Part shown: one piece after another, positions 16,107 through 24,231 of the stretch
Position numbering within the stretch: position 1 is the stretch's first letter
Layout of the letters: each line of letters begins with the position of its first letter
Assembly: GCF_021021555.1 (NCBI RefSeq)
Contig: NZ_JAINWA010000001.1
Location: 992,001-1,056,000 of the forward strand
Source of the DNA: Teretinema zuelzerae
Lineage (GTDB): Bacteria; Spirochaetota; Spirochaetia; Treponematales; Treponemataceae
Direction: 5' to 3'
Length of the DNA stretch: 64,000 nucleotides
Notes under the pieces: generated by a model
Databases searched by the model: none
What the model was told of the DNA's origin: nothing
The model's input: only the letters and a program-made list of their open reading frames with translations
Translations under genes and position numbers: made by a program

Positions 16107-17650
16107 GGGGTACTCTCCTTCTGTGTATCTCCGAGAATCGCGTAATGCATTATTTTTTCCTGGGTCGCTTCTTCACGGTGAAGCATTCCCTTTATCCGGC
16201 CTTCGTTCATGACGTAGATTCTGTCCGCGAGACTCAGAGCCTCGGGCAGTTCCGAAGTCACCATGATGACGCTCTTTCCCTGCCGCACCAGGTCGTTGAG
16301 AATCGCGTAGATCTCGAACTTGGCGCCGATGTCGATTCCGCGGGTGGGCTCGTCGACGATGAAGATTTCAGGCTCGGCGAGGAGGCAACGGCTCAAGACG
16401 ACCTTCTGCTGGTTTCCGCCCGAGAGGTTCCGGGTGAGCTGGTTGATCGACGGCGTTTTAATCCGCAAAGAGGCGCGGTATTTTTCAGCCGCGGATATTT
16501 CCTCTGCGTCGTTGACGACGCCGAAGCGGGAGAGCTTGCCGAGGCTCGAGGCGGAGATGTTCGACTTGATGTCCTGCAGCAGCACGAGGCCGAGGCTCTT
16601 GCGGTCTTCGCTCACGTAGCCGATTCCGGCGTCCAGCGCCTTTCGCGTGGTCGAGGTGTCTGCTTTCTTGCCGTTGATGAAGACTTCGCCTTCGCACTTC
16701 GATCCGTAGGATCTGCCGTACACGCTCATCATGAGCTCCGTCCTGCCGGCGCCCATCGGCCCGCAGAACGCGAGGATTTCGCCCTTGCGCAGATAGAATG
16801 AAGCGTCTTCGACCGTTTTCATCGAGTGGTAGTCGGGATGCCACACAGTCCAGTTTTTGACTTCGAAGACGGTGTCTCCGATCGTAACCGCGTGCTTGTC
16901 GTAGTGGGTGCCGAGCTCGCGGCCGACCATGTCGCGGATGATTTTGGATTCGTCGAGCTTGTCGGCCTTCACGTCGTAGGTCGATATCGACCGTCCGTCG
17001 CGCAGGATGGTGACGGTGTCCGCGATCTTGAGCACTTCCTTGAGCTTATGGGAAATCATGATGGAGGTGATGCCGCGGCTCTTGAGTTCAAGGATGAAGT
17101 CCAACAGCTTTTCGCTTTCGTCGTCGTTCAGTGACGAGGTCGGCTCGTCCAGAATAAGAAGCTCGACCTGTTTGGAAAGCGCGCGGGCGATTTCCACCAG
17201 CTGCTGCTTGCCTACTCCGAGTTTGCTGACGACGGTGGCTGGATTTTCCTTGAGCCCTACCTGGTCGAGGTATTTTTTAGATTCGAGTATGTATTTGTCC
17301 CAGTTGATGACCCCGAAGCGGGTTTTCATGTGTCCCAGGAACATATTCTCATAGATTGATAAATACGGACTCAAGGCCAATTCCTGATGGATGATGGCGA
17401 GCCCTTCCTTTTCGCTGTCCTTTACGCTCGAGTAATGGGTTTCCTTCCCGTGGAAGAACACTTTTCCTTCATACGATCCCTTGGGATATACCCCGGAGAT
17501 GACGCTCATGAGCGTCGATTTTCCCGCCCCGTTCTCTCCGCAGAGAGAATGGATTTCGCCCTTTTTAACCTTGAGGTTAACCGAGTCTAAGGCCCGGACG
17601 CCGGGGAAATCCTTGGTCAGATTCTGAATTTCCAGTATGTATTCGCTCAC
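16103..17650 (-). CDS. Sugar ABC transporter ATPase, duplicated domains (GguA/MmsA/XylG class)
   Basis: 515 aa with two ABC modules. The first has GENGAGKST, LGVGKQQLVEIARAL and [11 protein letters not shown]. The second has a degenerate Walker A (GPMGAGRTE) with LSGGNQQKVVLSRCL and IFIVDEPTRGID, as usual for carbohydrate importers of this family. I choose GTG 17650 (VSEYILEIQNLTKDFPGVRAL) because AGGA lies 9 nt upstream and homologues begin here; a longer frame runs further upstream. It is separated from the binding-protein gene by a 171-nt hairpin-rich spacer. Confidence 0.92.
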   Translation of the reverse strand: MSEYILEIQNLTKDFPGVRALDSVNLKVKKGEIHSLCGENGAGKSTLMSVISGVYPKGSYEGKVFFHGKETHYSSVKDSEKEGLAIIHQELALSPYLSIYENMFLGHMKTRFGVINWDKYILESKKYLDQVGLKENPATVVSKLGVGKQQLVEIARALSKQVELLILDEPTSSLNDDESEKLLDFILELKSRGITSIMISHKLKEVLKIADTVTILRDGRSISTYDVKADKLDESKIIRDMVGRELGTHYDKHAVTIGDTVFEVKNWTVWHPDYHSMKTVEDASFYLRKGEILAFCGPMGAGRTELMMSVYGRSYGSKCEGEVFINGKKADTSTTRKALDAGIGYVSEDRKSLGLVLLQDIKSNISASSLGKLSRFGVVNDAEEISAAEKYRASLRIKTPSINQLTRNLSGGNQQKVVLSRCLLAEPEIFIVDEPTRGIDIGAKFEIYAILNDLVRQGKSVIMVTSELPEALSLADRIYVMNEGRIKGMLHREEATQEKIMHYAILGDTQKESTP

Positions 17651-17690
17651 TTCGTTTCGTCCTGTCTTTTCGTCCGGTACACGAATGAAG

Positions 17691-17815
17691 CCGGAAGGCC
17701 TGCGCGGCCTTGAAGAACCGCGCACAACTCCTTCCGGCCCGGATAATCGGGCGGAACGCCGTTCGGGCGTTCCGCCTGTCGCCGGTTCGGTTCAGGCGTC
17801 AAGCGGCCTGAACCG
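17691..17815 (-). repeat. Cluster of three strong hairpins between binding-protein and ATPase genes
   Basis: Hairpin a: CCGGAAGG (17691-17698) with CCTTCCGG (17730-17737), enclosing TGCGCGG/CCGCGCA. Hairpin b: GGCGGAACGCC (17750-17760) with GGCGTTCCGCC (17766-17776). Hairpin c: CGGTTCAGGC (17788-17797) with GCCTGAACCG (17806-17815). None has a T-run. They probably stabilise the upstream binding-protein mRNA, so that it is made in excess over the membrane components. Confidence 0.75.
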
Positions 17816-17821
17816 TTCCTC

Positions 17822-18925
17822 TTACTTGATGTCTTCCGCTTTGTAGTATCCGGAGTCGACCATGACGGCCTTCCAGTTGTCCTTGTTTACGATAACCGGC
17901 TCGAGAAGATAGGCTTTCACCACTTTTTTTCCGGTGTCGTAGCTGGTCGTGTCGAGGCGCGCTCCGGCGATCTTGGGATCGGCACCCTTAAGAAGAGCGT
18001 CGGCAAGTTCGATGGTCGCGGCTGCGAGTTTGCGGGTGTCCTTGAATACGGTCATGTTCTGCTTGCCGTCGCGGATCGCCGCGATGGAGGCGACTTCGCC
18101 GTCCTGTCCGGTTACTACGGGGAGTTTTCCGCCGGAGTATTTTCCGTCTGTGGCGCATGCTTCGATGATGGCGCGGGCAAGGGTGTCGTTGGGAGCGAGG
18201 ACCGCGTCGAGAACTACGTTCTTGGCATCGTTGTTGAGCAGGTTCTCCATGCGAGCCTTGGCGATATCCGCGCGCCAGTTTTCCGTGGTGATCTTGGTGA
18301 AGCTCGCGTCAGAGGATTTCAGGGGAGCGGGTCCGACGATCACGAGGGAGCCTTTCTCGGCATAGGGGCGGAGAACGTCGATCGCTCCGTCGAAGAACAC
18401 TTTCGCGTTGTTGTCGGTGGGAGATCCGGCGAACAGGGTGATGTACTTGGGCTTGTCCTTGGTTGCGGCCGCGAGGTTAAGAGCGGATTCGATCGCTTTT
18501 CCCTGGAACTGTCCGACCTTGTAGTTGTCGAAGGTGATGTAGTAGTCGTAGTCCTTCGAACCGGTGATGAGGCGGTCGTAGGCGATGACGATGGCTCCGT
18601 CGGTGGCAGCGTCCGCTACTGCGGATACGACGCCTTCGTTAACGGAACCGATGACGAGCAGCTTGGCTCCCTTGGTCAGGAAGTCCTGGATCTGCTGGTT
18701 CTGCTTGCTCTGGTCGGCGTCGCCGTAAGCGACTTCTGCTTTATAGCCTTTCGCGGTCGCGTCTGCGAGCAGGGCCGCGCCGTCTTTCTGCCAGCGCTCG
18801 ACGTGGGTTTCCGGCATTGCCAGGCCGATCATTCCGCCTGCTTCTTTTTTCTCGGCTCCGCCGCCTGCAAATACAGACCCCGCGACGAGCGCAAGGGCGA
18901 TCACTGTTGCGATACTCTTTTTCAT
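17822..18925 (-). CDS. Periplasmic sugar-binding protein (ChvE/XylF-like)
   Basis: 367-aa type I periplasmic binding protein delivering sugar to the GguA/GguB-like permease. It has a cleavable signal peptide (MKKSIATVIALALVAGSVFAGG) and no lipobox. Conserved elements include MPETHVERWQKDG, VIAYDRLI and VTGQDGEVASIAAI, matching D-xylose/multiple-sugar-binding proteins. ATG 18925 follows AAGGAGG, and a 15-bp stem abuts that Shine-Dalgarno. It is the best-expressed candidate of the operon given the hairpins behind it. Confidence 0.92.
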   Translation of the reverse strand: MKKSIATVIALALVAGSVFAGGGAEKKEAGGMIGLAMPETHVERWQKDGAALLADATAKGYKAEVAYGDADQSKQNQQIQDFLTKGAKLLVIGSVNEGVVSAVADAATDGAIVIAYDRLITGSKDYDYYITFDNYKVGQFQGKAIESALNLAAATKDKPKYITLFAGSPTDNNAKVFFDGAIDVLRPYAEKGSLVIVGPAPLKSSDASFTKITTENWRADIAKARMENLLNNDAKNVVLDAVLAPNDTLARAIIEACATDGKYSGGKLPVVTGQDGEVASIAAIRDGKQNMTVFKDTRKLAAATIELADALLKGADPKIAGARLDTTSYDTGKKVVKAYLLEPVIVNKDNWKAVMVDSGYYKAEDIK

Positions 18926-18938
18926 ACTGTCCTCCTTG

Positions 18939-18999
18939 AAAAACTTTCGCTTGATACAGTATGCCCCGGTCTTCTCCAAGCGAAAACGGGAAAGTTTTT
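18939..18999 (-). promoter_or_regulatory. Leader stem next to the Shine-Dalgarno of the sugar-binding-protein gene
   Basis: AAAAACTTTCGCTTG (18939-18953) pairs with CAAGCG (18977-18982) and AAAGTTTTT (18991-18999), leaving an 8-nt one-sided bulge. In the minus-strand mRNA the stem ends one base before AAGGAGG (18937-18931), so its formation could tune translation. Confidence 0.45.
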
Positions 19000-19058
19000 T
19001 GATTATCGGGTATTCGTTTTCACTCGGACTGAACGACCGGACGCAAACCGGTAAAATC

Positions 19059-20144
19059 TTAAGGTTCGGATTTTACCCGCTCGTCGAGATTGCGGTACAC
19101 GTCGGAGGCCGAGTGAAAACCGTCGGCGATGACGATGTCGTCCATGTTGGAGGAGAACACCGCGCGGGGGGACTCCCTGTAAAAGGGAACCGGCGTTCCG
19201 CTGCGGTTATCGACGAAAAGATCGGCCGCCACAGAGTTTCCTCCGGCAAGGGCGACGGCCAGGGAGGCTGCCTTCGCGGCGAGGCGGGCGATGGGCTTGT
19301 AGACCGTCATGAGCTGAATGCCTTCGACTACCTTTTGGCAGGCTCCGATGTCAGCGTCCTGTCCGACGACGGCGACTTTTCCGGCAAGGCGGTATTCGGA
19401 GAGAAGCTGGATAGCGGCGCTCGCGATCTGGTCGTTCGCGCAGGAAATAGCGGCGATGTCCGTGCGCCGTTCTAGTATTTCTCCTATCCTCCTGCGGGCT
19501 TCGTCCGAGCTCCATTCTTCAAGCCACACTTCGTCGATTATCGTAATCTTCTTTTTGGAAGCCGCTTCGTCGAGGATTTCATGCAGGCCCGCGTTCACTT
19601 CGTAGCTGTTGTTGTCCCGCAGCGATCCGTTCACGATCACGTAATTTCCTTCAGGCGCGGCTTCGAGAAGGGCTCTGCCGAAAAGGCGCCCGACTTCGCG
19701 GTTGTCGAAGGACACATAGGCGTCGATGGGCACGTCCATGACGAGCCGGTCGTAGGCGATGACCGGAATTCCCGAGTCCCGCGCTTTTTTCACCACGCCT
19801 GAAAGCATGTCCGTGTCGTGGGCTATCACCACCAGCACGTCGATCTTCCGGTCGAGGAGAAAATTGATCTGGGATATCTGTTCTTTCGTTCCCCCTGCGG
19901 AAAGCTGGACTATCACCTCGGCGCCGAGTTCGCGCGCGGCCCCGGAGAAAATCTTGATGTCCTTGTTCCAGCGCTCGAGGATGAAGGTATCGGTAGCGAT
20001 GGAAAAACCGATGACCGGCTTTTTTTCCGAACTCCGATTCCGAATCTCGCCCCTTCCCCTGCAAGACGCAACGGACAGGCTCAGCGCGGCTGAAACGCAG
20101 AAGAAGGCAACGCGTTTCGCGATCGGCAGGATCTTTCTTTTCAT
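19059..20144 (-). CDS. Sugar-binding lipoprotein, XylF-like, linked to the two-component system
   Basis: 361-aa type I periplasmic binding protein. The N-terminus has an export signal ending in the lipobox-like VASC, suggesting a lipoprotein. The core (GFSIATDTFILERWNKD, VIAYDRLVMDVPIDAYVSFDN, VVGQDADIGACQKVVEG) is homologous to the transporter's own binding protein. It begins 4 nt after the response-regulator gene. Having a second, anchored binding protein beside a YesM/YesN pair recalls XylFII-LytS systems of clostridia, so a sensory role is plausible; it could also be a second transport receptor. Confidence 0.85.
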   Translation of the reverse strand: MKRKILPIAKRVAFFCVSAALSLSVASCRGRGEIRNRSSEKKPVIGFSIATDTFILERWNKDIKIFSGAARELGAEVIVQLSAGGTKEQISQINFLLDRKIDVLVVIAHDTDMLSGVVKKARDSGIPVIAYDRLVMDVPIDAYVSFDNREVGRLFGRALLEAAPEGNYVIVNGSLRDNNSYEVNAGLHEILDEAASKKKITIIDEVWLEEWSSDEARRRIGEILERRTDIAAISCANDQIASAAIQLLSEYRLAGKVAVVGQDADIGACQKVVEGIQLMTVYKPIARLAAKAASLAVALAGGNSVAADLFVDNRSGTPVPFYRESPRAVFSSNMDDIVIADGFHSASDVYRNLDERVKSEP

Positions 20145-20148
20145 GGAA

Positions 20149-21633
20149 TTATTCTCCCCGCTCGTACATGCTCGGCGACATTCCCACAACCTTGCGGAAC
20201 GTCTTGCTGAAATAATTCGCGTCCTGGTAGCCCACCCGGGCGGCGATTTCCTTTATGCTCAGGCCTCCGCCGCGGATGAGGTCTTCCGCCCGTTCGATTC
20301 TGAGGCGCGTAAGGCAGTCGACGAAGGTCGAATTGAGATGCTCGGAAAAAAGGCGGCTCAGATACGCGGGAGAAACGGAGGCGGCGTCTGCGGCGTCCGA
20401 GAGCTGCAGAGGCCGGTCGAATTCGGCCTCGATATAGGCCATCGCCTTGATGAGCGGAATCGGCATGACGGCGCTCCGCCTTCTCTGGGCAAGGGAGCTC
20501 AGGCGCGCAAAGGCCGAAGAAGCCCACACCGCCCACTCGTCGACGGACGACAGAGACGCAATCTCTCCCGCGTAGTCGAAGCAGGGAGAATCTTCGGAAG
20601 GCTCGAGGCAGCGGCCCGAAGCGTCGTCTTCCAGAAGGGCGAACAAGGCGATCATCCGGGCGCGGGCTGTTTCGAAGGGCCAGGTGGAGAACACCGCCTT
20701 CCAGTGGGTTTCGAACAATTCGCGGAGTTCGTTCGAATCGCCGAGGCCGAGCCTTCTGCGCAGCCTGCTCACCCTCAGGCGTTCGCCCAGGAGGTCCCCG
20801 CTTCTGATGCGCTTTTCCCGGGCTTCCTGCAGGGCTTCCAGAGCGGACTCGCGGAGCTCGGGGCCGTCGCGGAGAGAGCCGAAACCGGCGAAGCTCACCA
20901 CGTCGGGAGAACTGATTTCCGCGAGAGCCGCGTTCACCGCCGACTCTACGAGGGATTGGTCGGTCTCTCCGGGAAAAAAGAAAATGCCGAGATCGAGATA
21001 GGGAGCGAAGACGATTCTGAATTTTTTCGACAACAGTTCTACGAGCTTTTCGAAGCGGTCCTTCTTGTCCGAATCGATGCCGGCTATGCAGATCCGGCCG
21101 CGGTTGGAATCGATGAGGAGACGGTCGCGCCATATCTCCCATTCTTCTCGCGTGGAAGAACGCCACACGTCGCGGGAAAGGAAGCGGACCGCGGCGGAAC
21201 GTCCGCCCCGCCCGTCCGCGCCGTCAGCATCGTCGAATCCTCCGCGAGAGCGTTTTTTCCGCTCCAGTACGAGGGCCGCTTCGGCGAGCGTTTCGAGAAA
21301 TACTTTTTTTGTTACCGGTTTTACGAGGTACGAATGCACGCCGAGCGGGATCGCCCGGCGCGCGAGATCGAAGCGTTCATAGGCCGTGGAAAGAATGAAA
21401 ACGGTGTCCGGGAATTTTCCGTGGATTTCGCTCAAGGTATCAAGCCCGTCCATTCCCGGCATCTGTATGTCCATGAACACCAGATCAGGCTTGTGCTCGT
21501 ACATGAACTTGATCGCCTCGTAGCCGTTGCGCGCTTTGCCGGCGAGAGAGAAGCCGGAAGGGCAGCCTTCCAGAAGAAAGGCGTAGCTGTCGAGAACGGG
21601 TTCTTCGTCGTCGACGATCAGGACGGTATGCAT
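20149..21633 (-). CDS. YesN-type response regulator (REC plus AraC HTH)
   Basis: 494 aa. The N-terminal receiver has VLIVDDEEPVLD, phospho-acceptor Asp in DLVFMDIQMPGMDG and Lys in YLVKPVTKK. A middle region of about 250 aa is followed by a C-terminal double-HTH AraC domain (LSDAADAASVSPAYLSRLFSEHL, IKEIAARVGYQDANYFSKTFRK). It should bind DNA near the sugar operon when phosphorylated. The gene start overlaps the kinase 3' end by 16 nt, so the pair is cotranslated. Confidence 0.93.
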   Translation of the reverse strand: MHTVLIVDDEEPVLDSYAFLLEGCPSGFSLAGKARNGYEAIKFMYEHKPDLVFMDIQMPGMDGLDTLSEIHGKFPDTVFILSTAYERFDLARRAIPLGVHSYLVKPVTKKVFLETLAEAALVLERKKRSRGGFDDADGADGRGGRSAAVRFLSRDVWRSSTREEWEIWRDRLLIDSNRGRICIAGIDSDKKDRFEKLVELLSKKFRIVFAPYLDLGIFFFPGETDQSLVESAVNAALAEISSPDVVSFAGFGSLRDGPELRESALEALQEAREKRIRSGDLLGERLRVSRLRRRLGLGDSNELRELFETHWKAVFSTWPFETARARMIALFALLEDDASGRCLEPSEDSPCFDYAGEIASLSSVDEWAVWASSAFARLSSLAQRRRSAVMPIPLIKAMAYIEAEFDRPLQLSDAADAASVSPAYLSRLFSEHLNSTFVDCLTRLRIERAEDLIRGGGLSIKEIAARVGYQDANYFSKTFRKVVGMSPSMYERGE

Positions 21634-23207
21634 GCGGCCCTCCCGGTATCGATGCTGATGAATACGACGCTGCCCTCTTCCGGAGGCGAAAGCTCCGGCA
21701 GAGGAGGATACGCTCCCGGATCCTCCGGAAGCGGGGCGGGATGCACATAGCCTGCTCCCGGCAGAGCCCCCTGCGGCGCGCCGGTCGACGCGATGCGGAC
21801 GACTCCGGGATCGTCGGGCCAGAAAAAGCGGAGCCGGTGGATCACGTTCGCAAGGCCCGTCACCTTCACCAGGCCGTCCTCTCCCTGGGGATGGACGAAC
21901 AGGCGTTCGGCGTCCTCATGTGGAATTCCGGTGCCGTTGTCTGAAACGGAGAGGGCGAGCCGGCCCGGCGTTTCGAACACGCGGACGATGATCGAGTTCC
22001 GACCTTCGCTTCGATTGAATCCGTGGACGACCGAGTTTTCGACAAGGGGCTGCAGAATCGAAGCGGGAACCTGATGGGCATCCAGCAGTTCTTCAGGGCA
22101 ATCCAGAATCAGATCGAGATTTTTCGGGAAGCGCACCCGGAGTATATAGAAGAAAGATTCCAATCCTTCGATCTCGTGCCTGAGCGGAACGATCACGTTC
22201 TTTTCGCGAAGGTTATGCCGAAACAGGCGCGCAAGGTGGTCCATGTATTCGCTCGTCCGCTCGGCGCCTTCGACTATTGCCAACTGGATTCCGGTATTGA
22301 GCGTATTGAACAGGAAGTGAGGATTCATCTGAGCCTGCAAGGTGTAGAGCTCCATGCGGCGCATCATCTGTTCCATCTTCATGTTCCGCACGCGCTCGTT
22401 CATGTATTCCTGCTCGACATTCCGCTGCCAGCGTATTTCCTGTATGTAGGTGTGGATGTCCCGCTTCATGCGGTTGAAGGCCTCGACCACATGGTCGATT
22501 TCATGCATCGAAGACATTCCCACGTCCTCCGCGTCGAAGCGGCCCGCCGATATTTCCGAAGCCATGCGAGACAGATTCGCCATCGGCTCGTTCATCTTGT
22601 CCGCCACATGGAGGAGGAGGAGGATAGAAAACGCCGAAATCGAAATGATGAACAGAAGGTTCAGAAGCTGGATATTCCGGGAGAGCGAAACGAAGAGGGA
22701 ATAGCTTTTCTGCTGGTTCGCGAAACGGACGGCGGAGAGCCGAGCGTTCTCCTCCGAGATGTAGGAACGGATTCTCTCCATCTCGTCGAAGCGGGCGGTG
22801 TATCCCGCGACATCCATTCCGCGCTTTTCCTCAATCGCCGAATCCGCCAGATCAAGCCATGAGTGGAAGAGGAAATGAAGCTCCCGCGTGCGCAGGGCCG
22901 TCTCGTCCAGGGGGATGGGGCTGTCGACGTCGAGGCGTGCCCGCAGGGATTGGGAGAGGATGAGCACCTGCGAAAGAGCGTCGGAAGAACGGTTGGAGAG
23001 GTACTCCAGAAGCGGTTCCCGCAGCGTTTCAAGGGCGGCGCAGGCTTCGTCTATCGTTTCCTGCCCCGCGAGCGTCTCTCCCGCGAGGGTTTGAAGGCGC
23101 ACCGTGGAAAACAGTATCCAGGTTGATGAAATCACCAGGATGAGAACCACCCAGGAAATATTGAACAATAGCTGGGCGCGGAAGGAGTGGAACATCCGGT
23201 AGCTCAT
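21618..23207 (-). CDS. YesM-type sensor histidine kinase
   Basis: 529 aa: N-terminal transmembrane helix (LLFNISWVVLILVISSTWIL), a periplasmic helical region of about 140 aa, a second helix (LLNLLFIISISAFSILLLLH), HAMP, then a His_kinase domain. Its phospho-accepting His lies in QMNPHFLFNTLN, and it has an HATPase with SDNGTGIPHEDAERLF. The cognate regulator overlaps its 3' end, and its own start overlaps the preceding binding-protein gene in ATGA. The input is probably the ligand-loaded binding protein encoded just upstream. Confidence 0.93.
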   Translation of the reverse strand: MSYRMFHSFRAQLLFNISWVVLILVISSTWILFSTVRLQTLAGETLAGQETIDEACAALETLREPLLEYLSNRSSDALSQVLILSQSLRARLDVDSPIPLDETALRTRELHFLFHSWLDLADSAIEEKRGMDVAGYTARFDEMERIRSYISEENARLSAVRFANQQKSYSLFVSLSRNIQLLNLLFIISISAFSILLLLHVADKMNEPMANLSRMASEISAGRFDAEDVGMSSMHEIDHVVEAFNRMKRDIHTYIQEIRWQRNVEQEYMNERVRNMKMEQMMRRMELYTLQAQMNPHFLFNTLNTGIQLAIVEGAERTSEYMDHLARLFRHNLREKNVIVPLRHEIEGLESFFYILRVRFPKNLDLILDCPEELLDAHQVPASILQPLVENSVVHGFNRSEGRNSIIVRVFETPGRLALSVSDNGTGIPHEDAERLFVHPQGEDGLVKVTGLANVIHRLRFFWPDDPGVVRIASTGAPQGALPGAGYVHPAPLPEDPGAYPPLPELSPPEEGSVVFISIDTGRAACIPS

Positions 23208-24166
23208 TTCGCGGTCCTTTCCCGGGAAAGGATTTCTATTCCCGTATCAACAGAACTGGAGGTATATCCGGTTCGCGCGAGTTCTATGAGAGAGCGGACG
23301 GCCTGGGCGCCGGTGGGTCCGGGATTCACTGCGAGGGAGCCGTTTAAAACGCCTTTTCTGATATAGTCTCGGATTTCGGGGCTGTCTCCGTAGCCGATCA
23401 CCTGAACAACGCCGACGAGATTCAGGTCGATCAAAGCCTGGCAGCCGGCTATGGTGTCCTCCGCATCGGTGAACACGAGAACATTTACCTCGGGACGCTG
23501 GCGAAGCAGTTCATGAACGACATTTTCCGCGTCCCGCGGATTCACGGCGGTTTTCACCGACGGAAGAAGCTGGGCGGAACGTCCGGAGAACACCGTGGAC
23601 AAGCCCATTTCCACGAGCTCGCGCTCAGAATAGACTGCGGGATTTTTATCGCTGTATACGACGACGATGCGGGGATCGCTTCGAACCTCGCGGCTTACCA
23701 GAGCCCCGGCTTTTTTTCCGAAATCGAAATTATTCGCGCCGACGAAGGCCCAGGGAAGATCCGACGGAATCGAGTGGTTAACCAGCACGACGGGGATTCC
23801 CCGCTTTCTGAGGGCTTCCATTTCGCGCAGAATGACCCGGTCGCCTCCGTCCGGATGCACGATCACGCCCTGGGCTCCCGTCCACTGCGCCATGCCGAGG
23901 GTGCTGCCGTCCGAGTCGAGGGAGTGGACGGATAATGCCGCGCCTTCCGCCGCGGCTGTTTCGCGCGCCGCCGAAACAAGGGCGTCGAGCGACGAGCTCC
24001 GCGTTCGGGGCACGTAGAGGGCGAGGTGCAAAGCCGCCGGCGGCTCGATGCCCCGGCGACCGGCGATTTCTCCGGTGAGTCTTGCCAAAAGGAAAACGGA
24101 CACCGCGAAGGGCGCCAGGGAGCACACGGCAGAGAGGAACAAACCGGCGCGGACGATCTTTTTCAT
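23204..24166 (-). CDS. Membrane-anchored periplasmic binding protein, likely sensor partner of the kinase
   Basis: 320-aa type I periplasmic binding fold with an uncleaved-looking N-terminal anchor (LFLSAVCSLAPFAVSVFLLARL). Typical segments include ALYVPRTRSSSLDALV, GIPVVLVNHSIP, VGANNFDFGKKAG and VIGYGDSPEIRDYI. It is first in the minus-strand set sensor, kinase, regulator, lipoprotein, transporter, and overlaps the kinase by 4 nt. This order matches three-component sugar sensing. Its start appears leaderless: a TGG-TATAAT promoter ends 8 nt before ATG and no Shine-Dalgarno is visible. Confidence 0.85.
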   Translation of the reverse strand: MKKIVRAGLFLSAVCSLAPFAVSVFLLARLTGEIAGRRGIEPPAALHLALYVPRTRSSSLDALVSAARETAAAEGAALSVHSLDSDGSTLGMAQWTGAQGVIVHPDGGDRVILREMEALRKRGIPVVLVNHSIPSDLPWAFVGANNFDFGKKAGALVSREVRSDPRIVVVYSDKNPAVYSERELVEMGLSTVFSGRSAQLLPSVKTAVNPRDAENVVHELLRQRPEVNVLVFTDAEDTIAGCQALIDLNLVGVVQVIGYGDSPEIRDYIRKGVLNGSLAVNPGPTGAQAVRSLIELARTGYTSSSVDTGIEILSRERTAK

Positions 24167-24174
24167 GGAAAGTA

Positions 24175-24183
24175 ATTATACCA
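24175..24183 (-). promoter_or_regulatory. Extended -10 promoter of the sugar-sensing operon
   Basis: TATAAT (24180-24175) with upstream TGG on the minus strand. There is no good -35, consistent with extended -10 recognition. The -10 ends 8 nt before ATG 24166. Confidence 0.6.
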
Positions 24184-24231
24184 TATTTCCCGCCCGGCCG
24201 GATTCATTCGATCGGCCGGGGCGGAAAAAAA

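Noticed and set aside
19759-21750. 663-codon plus-strand open frame
   Set aside because: It lies opposite the sugar-binding lipoprotein and response regulator genes, whose conserved motifs prove the minus strand is coding.
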